A stretch of 64,000 bases of DNA from Ceratorhiza oryzae-sativae (GCA_030998015.1 JARWMV010000240.1:124001-188000); one strand, 5' to 3'. Positions 25,311-37,655 are shown, counted from the stretch's first letter. The notes: generated by a model from the sequence alone, not told the origin. A program made the numbers and translations.

Positions 25311-27652
25311 ATGGAAATCGACAGTAGGCCCGGGTCTAGCTCTGGGCCACCCACTCAAATTGGGCCGCTCGACCCCGTGTCCATTCGATTACCCACACCT
25401 ACGCCCTCCGAATATGAGTCTTCCATAGTTTCTACCGGAGGTTCGGGCTCTTTTCGGGCAGCTCATGTTCTCACTGCTGCCAACGAATCGTCCAACGATA
25501 CAGCTGGCGGCCCCAGCCCCCTCGACAGAACGCGCAACCCTCCTCCGACTTTGGCAGCAGAGAACATCATACGAAACACAAAGAGATTGATGACATACAA
25601 ATTCCCGATCGTCACAACCACGCACCAAACGATGAGGGTTGTTCCAGGAGATAGATAGAGGCAGGAGTCCAACTCGGGCCAGTGTACCACCCGAACCTAG
25701 TACGACTGGCACCTCCATGCCTTCTCTCATCTACAACCCTCCCACAGCTCCGAGTCCACCTACCCCAGCTTACCTCCGCCGCTCCTTTTCCCGCAGCCAG
25801 TCTCCTAGTCCTAGCATCAACATACGCCCAGCCAGGCCTCAACGACATGAACGCCCTCGCCCCCCCATCACAGCCCGCGTTCGGCGCGCGCTAGGGATCG
25901 CAACTCCCAAAGCCTCGCTGGTCTGGCGCCTGGCGTTTGGCATCATTCAAATTGTGGTCATTTGCACTCTCCTTGGCCTGGCTTCCCAACCCGGCTCGGC
26001 ATACCCAGTACCAAACGAGATTGATGGCTTGGCAATGGTTGCAGGGAAGAGCCAGTGGGAGGCATGTCAGCGCCCTTTGGGTGCTTGGAACGTGGTTTGG
26101 GCGGTCAAGGCTGCGATCGGAATGGCCATTTCGGTGTGGGAGTATTGGAGGGCCATCAGGCCGAGGTGTGTTGACCTGGTATCGTTCCGAGATTCGGGTA
26201 TTAAGCGAGCTTGCTTAGTGTGGATCAACTGATCACTGCGGAGCTGGAGCGCTTGAGAGGAGAGCCAAGAAGGCTCGGACAAACGAGAAGACAGAGGCCG
26301 CCGACATCCGGAGACGCTCAAGTGCCAGGTGGTCGACGTAACTCGTCGCCGATCGTTTGGACGAGAGGTGAAGCAAGGGAGCCGGACATGCGTACGGTCA
26401 GTGACACGGTTTACTTCGGTAGGCCATGCTCATTTTGTTCACCCAAGGACCAGAACAATCGGGAGATGCCAAGAGCTATCCGGATTGTCACTCGAACGCA
26501 GGAAATTCATGATCGCAGGGCGAGGGAAGAGCGGTGGTACTCAAGGTACGTTTGACGTAATTTTGCATTTAACGTCGTTGATCATGGCAATAATAGATGC
26601 ACATCGCTCCAGGCACTTTACGGTCTCGTCTGGTTCATAACAGCCAATATTCTGCTGTATGGATCACTGGACACGTGTCGATATACATCTCCGTATGTCT
26701 GGTGGCTCACTTTTGGGATCATTTGTTTGGGGTACATTGTGATTGCGGAGATGCTGGCTGTTGCTGTGGTTGTGTTTGTCCTTGGTCCACTCGTATTCGT
26801 GAGCACTCAACCCTCCTCTGAGCTATATAGAATCCCTTTGATCGCCTCCCTAGCTAACAATAAACATCATCTTGGTGTGCATGGGAAGACCCCTACTTCA
26901 AGCTGGCGGACGAATCGGCCACATCAACCCGGATATACCGAAAATGCCTCGGACCATGGTCGACCGAATCCCACTGGTCATTTATATTCCTGTTCCACTA
27001 AAGCAGGAACCTGTCCAGACAGAGCCGATGACGACTAATGATATCCAAGAAGAGCACATCTACCCTCCCACACCTCCCTCGCCTGCCAAACTGAAACCAG
27101 ACTCGCACCCTCCTCCATCCAACCCAACCCGCGCAAGGCGCCGTTTCTTCTTTTTCCGTAAAAATAAACCTGCGGTTGCAAAATCTACAAACGATAAAGC
27201 AGAAGGAGAAGGAAAGGACGTCGACCTGGAGGCCGGATGGGAAAAGAACGAGTATCCGTTTGTCAAGCTCGAGGCAAACCGAGCAGCTTGTGCAATCTGT
27301 TTGACGGACTTTGAGCCCCCGAGGCGGGTTGGCGACAAGGGCAAAGCCAAAGAGAGCGAAGGTGCAGGGCCAAGCGAGGGGGAACATGAAAAGACCACGA
27401 GTGGTGGATCGGGTCAAGCTGAGCCGCTGAGGCTGCTTGCCTGTGGACATGTCTTTCACGTGAGCCGTGTGATTCTGAACCCTGGTCAAAATCTAATCCA
27501 GTCGTGTCGATTAGCGGGAGTGTCTCGATCCCTGGTTGGTGGACGTCTCGGGCCGGTGCCCGACTTGTCAACGTCCGGTGGAGGAAGACGACTTGGACCC
27601 GGAAGAAGGAAGTGATAAAAAGAAAAAGAAAAAGTCGCCTCGCCGGTCGTAA
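25311..27652 (+). CDS. Transmembrane RING-H2 E3 ubiquitin ligase
   Basis: Exons 25311-25610, 25648-26165, 26219-26545, 26597-26798, 26854-27459 and 27515-27652 give about 696 residues. The first junction assumes an intron of only 37 nt and is tentative; the others are normal GT-AG and in phase. After a Ser/Pro-rich N-terminus come several hydrophobic segments (LAFGIIQIVVICTLLGLA; GLVWFITANILLYG; VWWLTFGIICLGYIVIAEML with AVAVVVFVLGPLVFL), then a cytosolic tail. The C-terminal RING-H2 has CAIC, then CGHVFHRECLDPW and CPTC. Its first loop is unusually long, about 50 residues of Gly/Ser/charged sequence between CAIC and CGH. The end is lysine-rich (DKKKKKKSPRRS). Role by family: membrane-anchored ubiquitin ligase; substrate unknown. 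Confidence 0.82.
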
Positions 27653-27856
27653 CCTGAATTCCTGTTAGACTCAACCAGGTTCATCCAGCTCATTTCGAGA
27701 TCCTGTGACTTATTGGGGATTTGCCTGCCATTTTTTCATGTTCACTATTCGTTCCGTTTTGTGTTTTAATACACCACCCCTTTGTCTGAGCAAAATGGAC
27801 AGCAGTTGTATGGAAACTGCGGCACGAGCTCTCTGTGTTTGGAAATATCCCGAATT
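27653..27856. other. RING gene 3' region
   Basis: Short AT-rich stretch with no gene, ending at the inverted-repeat element. Confidence 0.4.
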
Positions 27857-28540
27857 CAGAAACGGTTTTCCCTGATGGCCGCTAGCTCAAAGTTCTGTGG
27901 AAAAGTCGCATCAGTAAGTGCCGCATATCTCGACAACGACGCACAAACGAGAGGCAAGTGATGTACCAGCACTATCGGGCAAAAATCTTACAGGAAACAG
28001 TGTGCTTTGTCTGGGAGGGGATTGAGATATGAAAATGAGTCACATGAGCAAAAAAATTGCATATATCTCGGTGTAAAGCGCACCTGTAGCTGCAGGACTT
28101 GTGTGCACAGACTGAGTGCTAGGAAAAAAAAATTGGTCAACAAAATCTACTATGAAGTACAGGGATTCAGTCGAAAATGAGGCGGTCACATCCGCTCTAG
28201 ACGGTTGCTACTCATGACGCTCTAACTCGCTCATATAAAACTCAAATTCTGAGGGGCAAATGTGTGAGATGTGGGAGTTATATAGGTGGTATACGTACAT
28301 GTCTCGTAGCCTCAGGTGCGCTCGGTACTGAGATACATGCGATTCTATGTTCATGTGGCTCATTTTCATATCTCAACCCCTCCAGACAAAGCACGCCGTT
28401 TTCTGTACGAATTTTGCCCGATCTTGCTGGTACATTACTCGCCTCACGAACACGTGTCGTTGCCGAGATATGCGGCATTTACTGATGCGACTTTTCCACA
28501 GAACTTTGAGCTAGCGCCTGTCAGAGAAAACCGTTTCCGA
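27857..28540. repeat. Non-autonomous element with long terminal inverted repeats
   Basis: The left arm, about 27857-28085, is repeated as its reverse complement at about 28308-28540 with scattered mismatches and small indels. Shared blocks include AAACGGTTTTC, GCTAGCTCAAAGTTCTGTGG, AAAGTCGCATCAGTAA and GAGATATGAAAATGAG. About 220 bp separates the arms and codes for nothing recognisable. The arms differ by many substitutions, so the element is not very young. I could not define a target duplication. A MITE or foldback transposon is the likely identity; the superfamily is unknown. Confidence 0.75.
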
Positions 28541-29197
28541 AACCGCAATAAGATGTGTGAGAACAGTGCACGTGGCAGCTTCCCAGTCGGGTCTAAGCAA
28601 ACAGACAACATGTTGTACAGTCAAATCCTAACACTAGAATAGATGTCGCTCTTGTGGTTGTTGCGCCAACTCCTGTAAGTTGGCGCGGGTTTAATTCACC
28701 GCATATACCCAGCATTGCTCGCATGTACGCCCCTCACGCACTCTAAGCAGCGCGTGGTTTCTGTTCATTTGGTAAAATTTGAGGACACTTTCATGACAAA
28801 ATTTCCGAAGTTTCCGCCGATTACATTTTCTTCATCTAGGCTTGCATACCGGACAACCAGAACACATTCATTTCTGCCCATCCGCATCGCGAAGGGCGGC
28901 TTTTCGCCTGTATTCGGTCATCCTCTCATCATTATAAATCAATAACCCAAGAGGAGCACTTTCGTTTACAAAGAATCACCCCAATGAGACTCGTGCGGTT
29001 ACACCAGTTAGACTAAGCCTAGTGACAAGACCATGCTATTTGCCCTCTTTACCCGCTTCTACTCATTCGTAACGGTATGTATACAGATTCCGATGCATCA
29101 ACCGCTCCTATGAGACATGTAAATAAATCTGGCCTCCCTAAAAGAATGAAACACCCAATGTTATTCACCATCTCTTTGAGTTGAATGCAAATCCTAA
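28541..29197. other. Intergenic, no gene seen
   Basis: Short frames only. The 3' side probably holds the terminator of the minus-strand gene that ends at 29198. Confidence 0.4.
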
Positions 29198-32186
29198 CTA
29201 GCACAAGTCTTCTACGTGCGACGGACTTGAATTTGAACCGTCAAACGTAAGCAATATACTCGAATCAAATCTTGTTTTGATCTCTCGAAGCTTTGCTGGC
29301 CAGCCACCGCTGGAACTGATATCACCAGGTAACCGATGGTCTGAATACCTGATGGTGTCGGCGTTGCAGAAGTCGACGACAACTTGCATCGTACAAAGTA
29401 TATCGCCAAAGGGTGATTGACCGGAAGCGCGATCAGCCACATGCTCCAGTATATATTCTTCGTTAGGCAGCGCACTAGCATAAGACGTCGGCTTGATGTA
29501 TTGGAATTCTCTGCGAACGCCAATGAGCTTGCGAAGCGCGGATTGGCGCTCTGGTAACAACTTTTCGCTATTCAGCATGATAATCGCCACCAAAAACCTG
29601 AAGTAAAAAACGATGATTGGCGTGATACGATCGCCGTAGCGCAAAGATGGCGAGAATAATGCCGAGATTATTTTATCAGCTCCTAGGAGTGCGTTTAGGT
29701 CCAGTTCACCATTTACGATTGGCAAGGACTTGAGAACATCGATACAGGCTTCTTGGAGGTCTGTGGAGCGAGTATGGGCTAGACACACGATAGTAGGCAG
29801 GCAAAGTACGAGTTTCAGATTATCGGGCAAGAGTAAAATATACGGCCAAGTATAGTCGCAGCAGCTGTGAAATTGATCGCTGTCTTTGCTCATCCAGTAC
29901 AAGAGCTTGTAGTACGACGAGTGGCAATAAGAAGCCCAAGAGTATAATTGCGGTAGGCTGTGGATGACACGGACGTCTCGATATGATAATGAGGTTGCGG
30001 TAATATTTTGAAGCTCGTTTATGATCGTGCTGGGGGCACCGAGTTGGCCAAGGTTCAAATACGGAAGTAATCCGAACAATCCGAACGTGAATAGATCGTC
30101 TAGTTCCTCTCCATCCGGCTTCCTTGACCTGTAGTGGTCGAATATCTGCACTGCTCTTCTCTCTCGATATTCCGCAGACTGCGGTTGTTGATCCAAGCTA
30201 CAGTGTGGGTTCATCGCAAAAGCGGCTGCAGCTAGCGTAATTGCTACCGTGCGAGCGAGATCTGATGCAGAGTCTCGAGAGAAAACAAATACCAATATGA
30301 GGGCGGTGGGTAGGTTGAACCGTTTGCAGCTTTGTTGCTTTGGCCATCGTCCAATCATGTAGTGGGCACAAGACTCCAATAGACACATCAGCGCATGGTC
30401 TGAAATGGCAATGTCTTTATGAATGTGCCGGATGAGTAGTTGGGTTGCTTGTTCGACAACATCTTCGATGGAAGTTGAGAGAGCCATTGCGTCAGCGGGA
30501 AGATACCATTTGTTCCAATCCCACCGACTGAGCGTGATAGGCCCTGCCATTGCTACTGCTAGTGCACTAGAGTTCTCTCCAGTGACTTCGATGTCCCGAA
30601 GAAGGCTAGAGCACCATAGAATCACCAGTCACGCCTATTGAGATTTATATTTGGTTGATCGAGCGACCTACCTAATATGAACCCTTGCGACCTCATCGAC
30701 ATCCCGACCAGAGGTCCAGCGCCCCCCACCCGAGGCCTCATACCAATCCGTCCACTGGCCCCGCTTACATTTGTAACCGTCTCCAAACATGAGTGCTGTA
30801 TACGAGCGGGTATACCCTAGGGCTGTTTGTGCCATGGCTGGATCCTTGAGCTGATACCGCCCTGAGGCTCGTTCCCACCGCATACAGGATTTTATGCGTG
30901 CATCCAAGACCTCTATTGCTCTTGCCTTCGCTAGCTCTACGTGAGGTAGCTCAGGTCTAGCCCCGCCTATGGCTTGCAACGCCGAGTCTACCGATCGAGA
31001 GTCTTCGCAGTTAGCGATCATCCATGCAAGCATTTGACTTGTAACGAAGTCCATGGGCACAGCAGCGTGCTGCTCTTTCTTCTCGCTAGCATCTTCATTA
31101 TTCCCCGCAGACTTAAGCCACATCGGGAAGTCCAGTTCCCAGGAAACATTGATCGCGAACAAGTAGGCAAAGTAGCCAATTTCCTTCCATAGAGGGTAAC
31201 TGAATCGTGCGATGGGTGTTGCTGGAGTGCTGTAAGGACAGAATGGGTCCACCAACGGCAGAAAGGTAGCAAACGCATACGAGCACGTAACCATCCACAT
31301 GATCAATGTCACTAGTACGGCAACACAGACGTTTATTTTCCATAAGTATGTGCACAGTCCAATAGCAAAAAGCACTAGATTGAAACGGAGAGGTATAAGT
31401 CTCGAATTCAAGTTTACAGATACGACTTACACAGTGCCAGATGCATGAGCCCGGGTAGATACGCCAACATCTCCTGCATCTTCCACCTATCGATTCCGTT
31501 CCACCGTTCTTGTCGTCGGCGAGCTTGATCATATATCTGGCCTGACCGACCCGACATGAAGTTGTAGCACCATTCTTTTGACAAAATGGCAACTAGAGAT
31601 ACAGCGACGCTTAGGCTAAGTGAAACTAGCCAAAGCACATTCACTATTATTGCTGAGTACGGCGGAGAAAACTCGTCAGGACTTGGATCTTCGGCAGGTG
31701 AAAGCGTGGTATAATTCCCAGTGCTGATGGCATCCAGCTTCCGCGATATGACCACCAGCGTTTGGGTGGACAAGGTTGCTGGATCTGGCCGAAGATCTCC
31801 CAGGCTCTGGATAATGAATCTAGCAAGTCGAAGTATGATGAGTTATGCAAAAAAAGAAAAAGAAAAAAGTTGTGCTAATAAACTCACGTGGTGGAGACTG
31901 CAGAGAAAAGCGCAGCCTATCCGTTGATTGCTATCAGATTATGGTTTGTCTATCTTAATCCATACGTACAAAAACTACGCCTAATGGTCAACGCCCATTT
32001 ATGAACAGCGGGATGCTACTTACTTAAAAGCACGTCCAAAGAACTAAAAACAAATGACAAATTTACATTCATAGAAATTCCTTTGTGCGTCTAAGAAACT
32101 CACTTGTTGCGACCGTCGACCATTTCTTTGTCCCATTGGTCAGTTTCCCTCACATAAATCCTCCAAACTCGTGCTCCTTTCGCCAT
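29198..32186 (-). CDS. DUF6535-like multi-pass membrane protein
   Basis: Minus-strand exons 31819-31431, 31374-30672 and 30605-29198 join in phase. Upstream lie an exon ending at 32104 (RVWRIYVRETDQWDKEMVDGRNN), a 20 nt candidate exon 32043-32024 (SLDVLL) and a 29 nt exon 31916-31888 (AALFSAVSTT). The order W-x-x-Y...W-x-x-E-M...SLDVLL...ALFSAV...FIIQSL matches what I know of the agaricomycete DUF6535 family. Hydrophobic segments follow: VLWLVSLSLSVAVSLVAIL, LLLFAIGLCTYLW and VAVLVTLIMWMVTCSYAF. The long C-terminal half (about 700 residues) is soluble-looking and helical. The 20 nt exon does not join the next one in frame, so either this exon is misplaced or the 5' end is damaged, and the true start may lie upstream of 32186. 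The function of the family is unknown. Confidence 0.75.
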
Positions 32187-33148
32187 TTCTGCCCCTGGCT
32201 CATCCTCTGGATCCTTGCGAAAGAGCGCAGATCTCAGCAGCCAATAGCATGCTAGTACACAAATAGATGCCCACCTCAGTACTCATATTCACTCGAGATG
32301 GTGGGGCCATCTTATGTTGAAGTGAAATACTTGGCAGCATGCGTATCAGGCGATATGCTTTTAACTACGTTCTTAGCGCAAAAAGTTATTCAGCTACTGA
32401 TGTGTTGGGGTTGGGCGATGAAATTCCCTCGCCCCAGGCACTGTTCTACTTATGCATTGACAATGCTGGAAATTAGGCACACAGGATGAGCGCCATGTGT
32501 CAAGTTGTTTATTGATGATCGAAGCCATGTATTCAACCCACAGGCAATCAAATCCAATTCGAAGGTAAGAGCTGAAGGAAGAACACTGCACCACTCTAGA
32601 CGACTCGCTATACGACCCGTTTCTATTTGTATTTTACAGGCGCCAAGACGAGTATACTACATATTTCGTTGCACTCCGGTGCTCCACCACTGCCGAATCG
32701 TTCGTGAATTGCGAGCGCGGAGAATTGCTCCTTACCAACCCGTGCTTCGGAAGCGTCCAGAAGCTGTGGTAGCATCGCCCACAGAACGCAATTTGAACAC
32801 GAGGTCCGACTTCAGCGCAAAATACTCCCATAACTCTAGGCGGATACAGTAGACTGCCAGTTACTGCTCGCTCGCAACATGCTCGCTTCGATTGATGGAG
32901 CTTTTCGGAGTGGTCAAATACCGGGTGGCAATGCGTGGGCGCAGTAAGCGCCGGATACTGTGCTTGCTGCGTCAAGATTTTCTGTACTCCCCCTGTACTT
33001 ATAAAAAGCGACCCAGTTTATCCAAGAAGCTGAAAGCACACTTGATCTTTACTAATTCATTTTTTTCTAAATTTTCTCGTACCAATATTGTTGTGAATTC
33101 GTAGGATTCCTGCGCATACACCTACCTTTAGAGCATATATGCTAACCA
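32187..33148. other. Intergenic, no confident gene
   Basis: May contain the first exon and promoter of the minus-strand membrane-protein gene (an acceptor-like CTAG lies near 32256 on that strand). Other frames are short and unsupported. Confidence 0.35.
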
Positions 33149-33263
33149 ATGTCTAAGTACGTCATGCGAGAGACTCGACATCAGCTCACTTAAGGCCAGA
33201 AGCTTGAGGTTATTGATCTCTACAAGAAACACTGTGACATGCGAATGGATGACTTCCTGCAGC

Positions 33264-36200
33264 CAGTGTTGGTAATTGACATTAACACTGTTAAATTTAC
33301 ATACATGTTAGCCGAGTCAATGTCAAGCACGTGATGTCTGACATGGCAATGTCAATGTCAGTTGAAATTCGCGGACCTCTAGCCGAGGCCGAGACTTGAT
33401 TAGTCATTCCGAATGTAAATAGAGGCCGAACACTTACAGTCAGACTCTGGCGGGATCACTAAGAGCTGAGCAAGCTACAGGTGTCTTTGGTGTGCTGGAA
33501 TCGTCTAGAGCATTGCTCATGCGCATATATAAGGCTCAGGGCTAATGTGTCATATTTCCTTCATACTTTTTTACCTTGCCTCAGCCTTTCCCCTCCCAAT
33601 CACTTTGCTGAACCATTCACAATGCCCCCAAAACTATGGCACTGGGATTATTTCTCATCTCGGAGCCCTTCAAATGACACCAAATCTGCAAAGGATTATC
33701 ATGGCAAAAATGGTACCTTTCTCAACGCTTGGTGTAATGCATGCTTGAACGAAAAAATCAATGTTCTTCACCAAGAAGATGCCACCAGGGAGAGCGGCTT
33801 GCTTGTATTGGTTTGTTCAGACGCCAAGCTGAAGGAATGGGGTACAGATAATTTTTGACCACCAGCTAAAATAGCCTACTGATCATATTTACTTTAGCCT
33901 GAACATTAGTCAAGCCTGTCTCAGGAAGACAAGAAGGCTTTGAGGCTCACATTAAGAGATGCAAGCTCATAGATCCACAAGCCAAAACACACCTAGAGAA
34001 TGAAACCAGCTTGTGTACACTGAGCCGTACCATGTCCAACGCCCCTCATGAAGTGTCGCAACCTGTGGACCGCCAGATATCAGGTACACCTGGGTTGTGG
34101 GGTGGCCTATCAAAAGAGGACCAGAAGCACTTTGAGTCTGACCTCTGTAGGCTTTGGGTGGCCAACAGATTCTTGTGGCATGCAATCAATCAACCTCAGA
34201 CCCAACTATTCTTCCAGAACTGGGTTCCTGAAGCCAAGCTTCCTGATCAGCACAAGCTGTCTGGTGATGTATTATGCCAGGAGGTTGAGCTTGCCAATGC
34301 ATCAATGTGTGAAGCTGTAAAAGGGCATATAGCAACAGGCATGAGTGATGGCTGGAAGAATATTAAATGGAACTACTTGCTAGCATCAATGTTGTCAGTC
34401 GATTACAAGGTGAAGTTATTTTTCTATAGTTTATTCTGATATGATACTCATTTGTGACCAGACTTATACCATCAAGGTTCACAATATGTCGGCCCAATGC
34501 AAGACAGCGGAAAATCACTTAAATGCTGTGCTCTCAGACATTGACAAGGCAGAAAAGGACTATGGTGTACGTGTCATTGCATGGGTTTCAGATGCAGGAG
34601 GTGATTCCAGGGCAATGCAAGTTTGCTTGCATTGCATGCGGCCTCATATACTGGTTTTTGACTGCTGGGCGCATCAGGTAAGCAAAGAGGTGAATATATG
34701 CAATTGATTACTCTGATTTGTGCTTCAATAGGTGAATCTGGTCATTGGGGATATTCTGCGTCTCAAATCTGGGCTTGTGAGTGCTGCAGTGGATGCAATA
34801 GAGATAATCAAGTGGATGTTAAATCACTCTTATTTACTTGGTCTCCTGCACAAAGAACAAGTTCGGGCAACTGGCAGGATGCATAGCTTCAGCGTACCAT
34901 CAATTACGTGCTGGACCACTCACTTTCTGTCCTTCTCTAGCTTGATTTCCAAGTCTTGTACGCTCTGCTCTCTGGTAATGCTTAAACCTGAGGCATTCCG
35001 GGATAGCGCTGGTCGATCCTCAGAGAATAAGCAGCTAGTCGAAAAAATTATAAGGAATATAGAAGACCCAGGGTTTTGGTGTAAGCTCAGCAAGTGAATG
35101 GCTTTTGCTTCTTACACATTGCTTTGGCTGACTGATGTATTCTTAAATAGGCTTAAACACTATCTTGAGCCCCTTGCCATTGCAGCAAATGTTTCTCAAG
35201 CACCCACAACCTGGCTTGATCACATATTGGTTGAACTTGGTCGACTTTATCACACATATTCAGTGCAAGGTCTCGATCCCAAAGTCCAACAATGTATTTT
35301 GGCCAGTCTTGAACGTCAATGGTCAAAAACCGATCAAGATCCCTTTATTCTGGCTGTTTTCCTAAATCCATTCATTCAAGCTTGACTCTTCAACCCCCAA
35401 AACACACAACTCAATTGATTGTCTCTATATGGAGTAGCAAAGCATGTATTCTGTCACGTGTTCCAGATGGAGAACAATCTGGAGTTGCACAAGGCATTCC
35501 TGGACTATTATGAGGGCTGTAATGAGTTTCATCCTGATAGATGGGACTACAAAGAGCTTCGACTATCCTATGAGTGTGCAGTAGGTTGTCTATTTCAAGA
35601 TGCATAGATATACTGTTGATAACAATCTAAATACACTATAGGGCCAACCAATCAACCTTGTCAGCATCTGGTCAGGGCTACTCGCATACAAGACACCAAA
35701 CTCTGGCCACCACCAGCTAGCACACCTTGCAATCCATGTGCTGTCGATTGTAGCTAACTCCGCCAGATGCGAGAGGCTATTCAGCAAAATGGGTCACATT
35801 CACACAAAGTGCCAAGCTCAACTTGCCTTTGATAAGGTGTTTGACACAGCGGTTGTACGAATGGACCTGAAGCGCAAGCATGCCGCTGAGGGACTAACTC
35901 GAGCCTGTCTACAATGCCAATTTGGCAGGTTATCTATTCACCCTACAAGTTCAGTCGCTCCCAGCCCGGAATTGAATACTGATCAGCATGACAAGACTGC
36001 AGAAGAAGTTGCCGATATTGACATGATGGACGAAGATCCTGTGTCTCATGACATTGCTGCGCTCGCAGCAAGGCTCCAGCAAGATGTATTGGACAACGAG
36101 GATCCGCAAGATGAGGAGTTTGAGGCACCCATCAAGCCTGAACCCAGTACTACCTCTCGGCAATCACGAACCTTCTTCGGCACACAAATTGCTATTACGC

Positions 36201-36535
36201 TGGCTGAACTATTTAACTATAGCTATTCCGACTCCGAGGGGCAAGGTTTGGATGTCTTCATGAAAGGTGGACTTGTTAACTTACAGAAAGAGCTCAAGAT
36301 ATATGATTTAGCCACACGAGAGACATTTTACCCGGTTGTATCTGACCAAACTCCTTGAGCGATGTCTTAAACTAATCAGTTGTGTGTATCTACTTGCTCT
36401 ACGCTTCGCCTGTTGCCAGTCTCTTTGTGCATGTAATCACGTGGCTCTAACATATGACATTAACTTTGACATAACTTTGACCCATTACATAAGTAACATT
36501 GACTAACACGATAACATGTGTTATTACCAACACTG
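33264..36535 (+). mobile_element. hAT DNA transposon, complete ends
   Basis: 3272 bp. The terminal inverted repeats begin CAGTGTTGGTAAT at the left, and the right end reads ATTACCAACACTG, its exact complement; this fits the CAGTG-type ends of hAT elements. An 8 bp target duplication, CCTGCAGC, is present at 33256-33263 and 36536-36543, the diagnostic length for hAT. Subterminal regions hold repeated TGACATT/AATGTCA words on both sides (about 33279-33360 and 36457-36505), likely transposase-binding sites. The target is a pogo-type transposase remnant. Confidence 0.95.
33622..36358 (+). pseudogene. hAT transposase, multi-exon, with TGA stops
   Basis: Begins MPPKLWHWDYF at 33622 with a BED-like Cys pair (WCNACL). 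Middle blocks include WVPEAKLPDQHKLSG, MSDGWKNI near 34350, a DUF659/RNase-H-like region (WVSDAGGDSRAM, DCWAHQVNL) and LEPLAIAANVSQAPTTWLD. The C-terminus carries the hAT dimerisation signature (VLSIVANSARCERLFSKMG near 35735-35795), then an acidic tail ending at 36358. Introns are visible, for example 35083-35150. In-frame TGA codons at 35383-35385 and 35416-35418 sit where arginine is expected, so this copy is probably inactive despite intact ends. Confidence 0.85.
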
Positions 36536-37030
36536 CCTGCAGCTGCTTCGCAGTAAGGGCTTTACAATCATTTGTGAACAAACCATCTGTTGATATGCCC
36601 ATAACGAAGACTCCATTCGTCGACATGTCAATAGCAACCTATCCAATGCAGACAATTGCCGAAAGTCCTCAGCTGCTCATCCAGAGGTGGAGGAGCGGTT
36701 GTGTGAGTGGATCATCAATGCTGAGGGACGGCAGCTACGCCTCAACGGCATGCTCATCTGATTAAAGGCAAAGAAAATTGCCAAGGAGATTGGCGTTCCT
36801 CAAGGCGAGATGATTGCCTTTTCACATGGTTGGCTCACTTGATTCAAGCGGCGATGCGGACTAAACACTATGCGTTCCATGGAGAGGCCGGTTCTGCTCC
36901 TATCAACACAATTGATGGACACCAACAAACCCTCCGTCAAATCCTTGTAGCACAACAGGCCTGGGACGAGGTAGATGCGAAAACAATCCAGAACTGCTGG
37001 CGCCATACTGGGATTTGCCCCGAAGTCTAG

Positions 37031-37372
37031 GTTTTTTCCCCTTAAAACATTCGATTTTCCGTATTTTTCTGTTTCTCATATCTCTTTATGTGCCACTGGT
37101 ACGATCTGTGCTCTTATTTGTGTGTCTATAACATCTCGTTCTATCATCTTACGGCCAAGTACAGTCGGGGCAGCAAAAGCACAAGCGCTGACAAAGCGCT
37201 GACCAACACAGAAATACTTAGGGTCCGTTGCGAAGCTGAGGCTCGCTTGGGGCCCATCAACGAGCATGTAGCGGCAGTCTACTGTATGCTAGTGTGCTCC
37301 ATCAACTACGATATTATTTTGCGACCGTTCCTTAAAACAGAGCCACGGAGAACACACCGCAAACGAGCCACT
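37031..37372. other. No gene seen
   Basis: Sequence between the pogo remnant and the solo LTR. Probably transposon-derived, but no ends or domains were recognised. Confidence 0.35.
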
Positions 37373-37655
37373 TCTCACGCAGGGAGGTTTCAGGGGAGTT
37401 AAGATACAAATCGTACTTAGCTCAACTACGAAGGTAGAGAACTGTGCGTATACTGTACCCAAGACACAAATCGTACTATGAGGCACAGCGAGAAAAGAAA
37501 ATACATGAAAAGAGAAATAAAAACTATACCTTAGCTCAACTACAAAGGTAGAGAACTAAGGGAAGAAAATTTTCAGAGACACGCATGATATCAGAGATGA
37601 GTAAAATAATACAAACACACCGGATACATGAACGGATATGATTGTAAATTCAACA
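37373..37655 (-). repeat. Solo LTR of the Copia-4 family
   Basis: 283 bp related to the Copia-4 LTRs (50178-50468, 54851-55142) but in opposite orientation and clearly diverged. In element sense it starts TGTTGAATTTACAATC and ends GCGTGAGA, as those LTRs do, and holds the same internal block around CTCTACCTTCGTAGTTGAGC twice. The 5 bp duplication CCACT flanks it (37368-37372 and 37656-37660), so it arose by LTR-LTR recombination of a full element inserted here. It is an older member of the family. Confidence 0.93.

Larger units (their letters stand above)
33149..37030 (+). pseudogene. Pogo/Tigger-type transposase remnant, internally deleted and interrupted by hAT
   Basis: Before the hAT insertion (33149-33263) the frame reads a pogo-like N-terminus with GQKLEVIDLYKKH. 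After the insertion and one copy of its target duplication it continues in the same sense at 36544 with LLRSKGFT, a CENP-B-type helix-turn-helix region (EVEERLCEWI...LRLNGMLI...LKAKKIAKEIG), then HGEAGS. It then jumps directly to the C-terminal block VDAKTIQNCWRHTG. Most of the DDE catalytic domain is missing, so an internal deletion is inferred near 36905-36965. Stops lie at 33191 (TAA), 36591, 36759 and 36840 (all TGA). Terminal repeats were not found. It is a dead non-autonomous copy. Confidence 0.7.
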
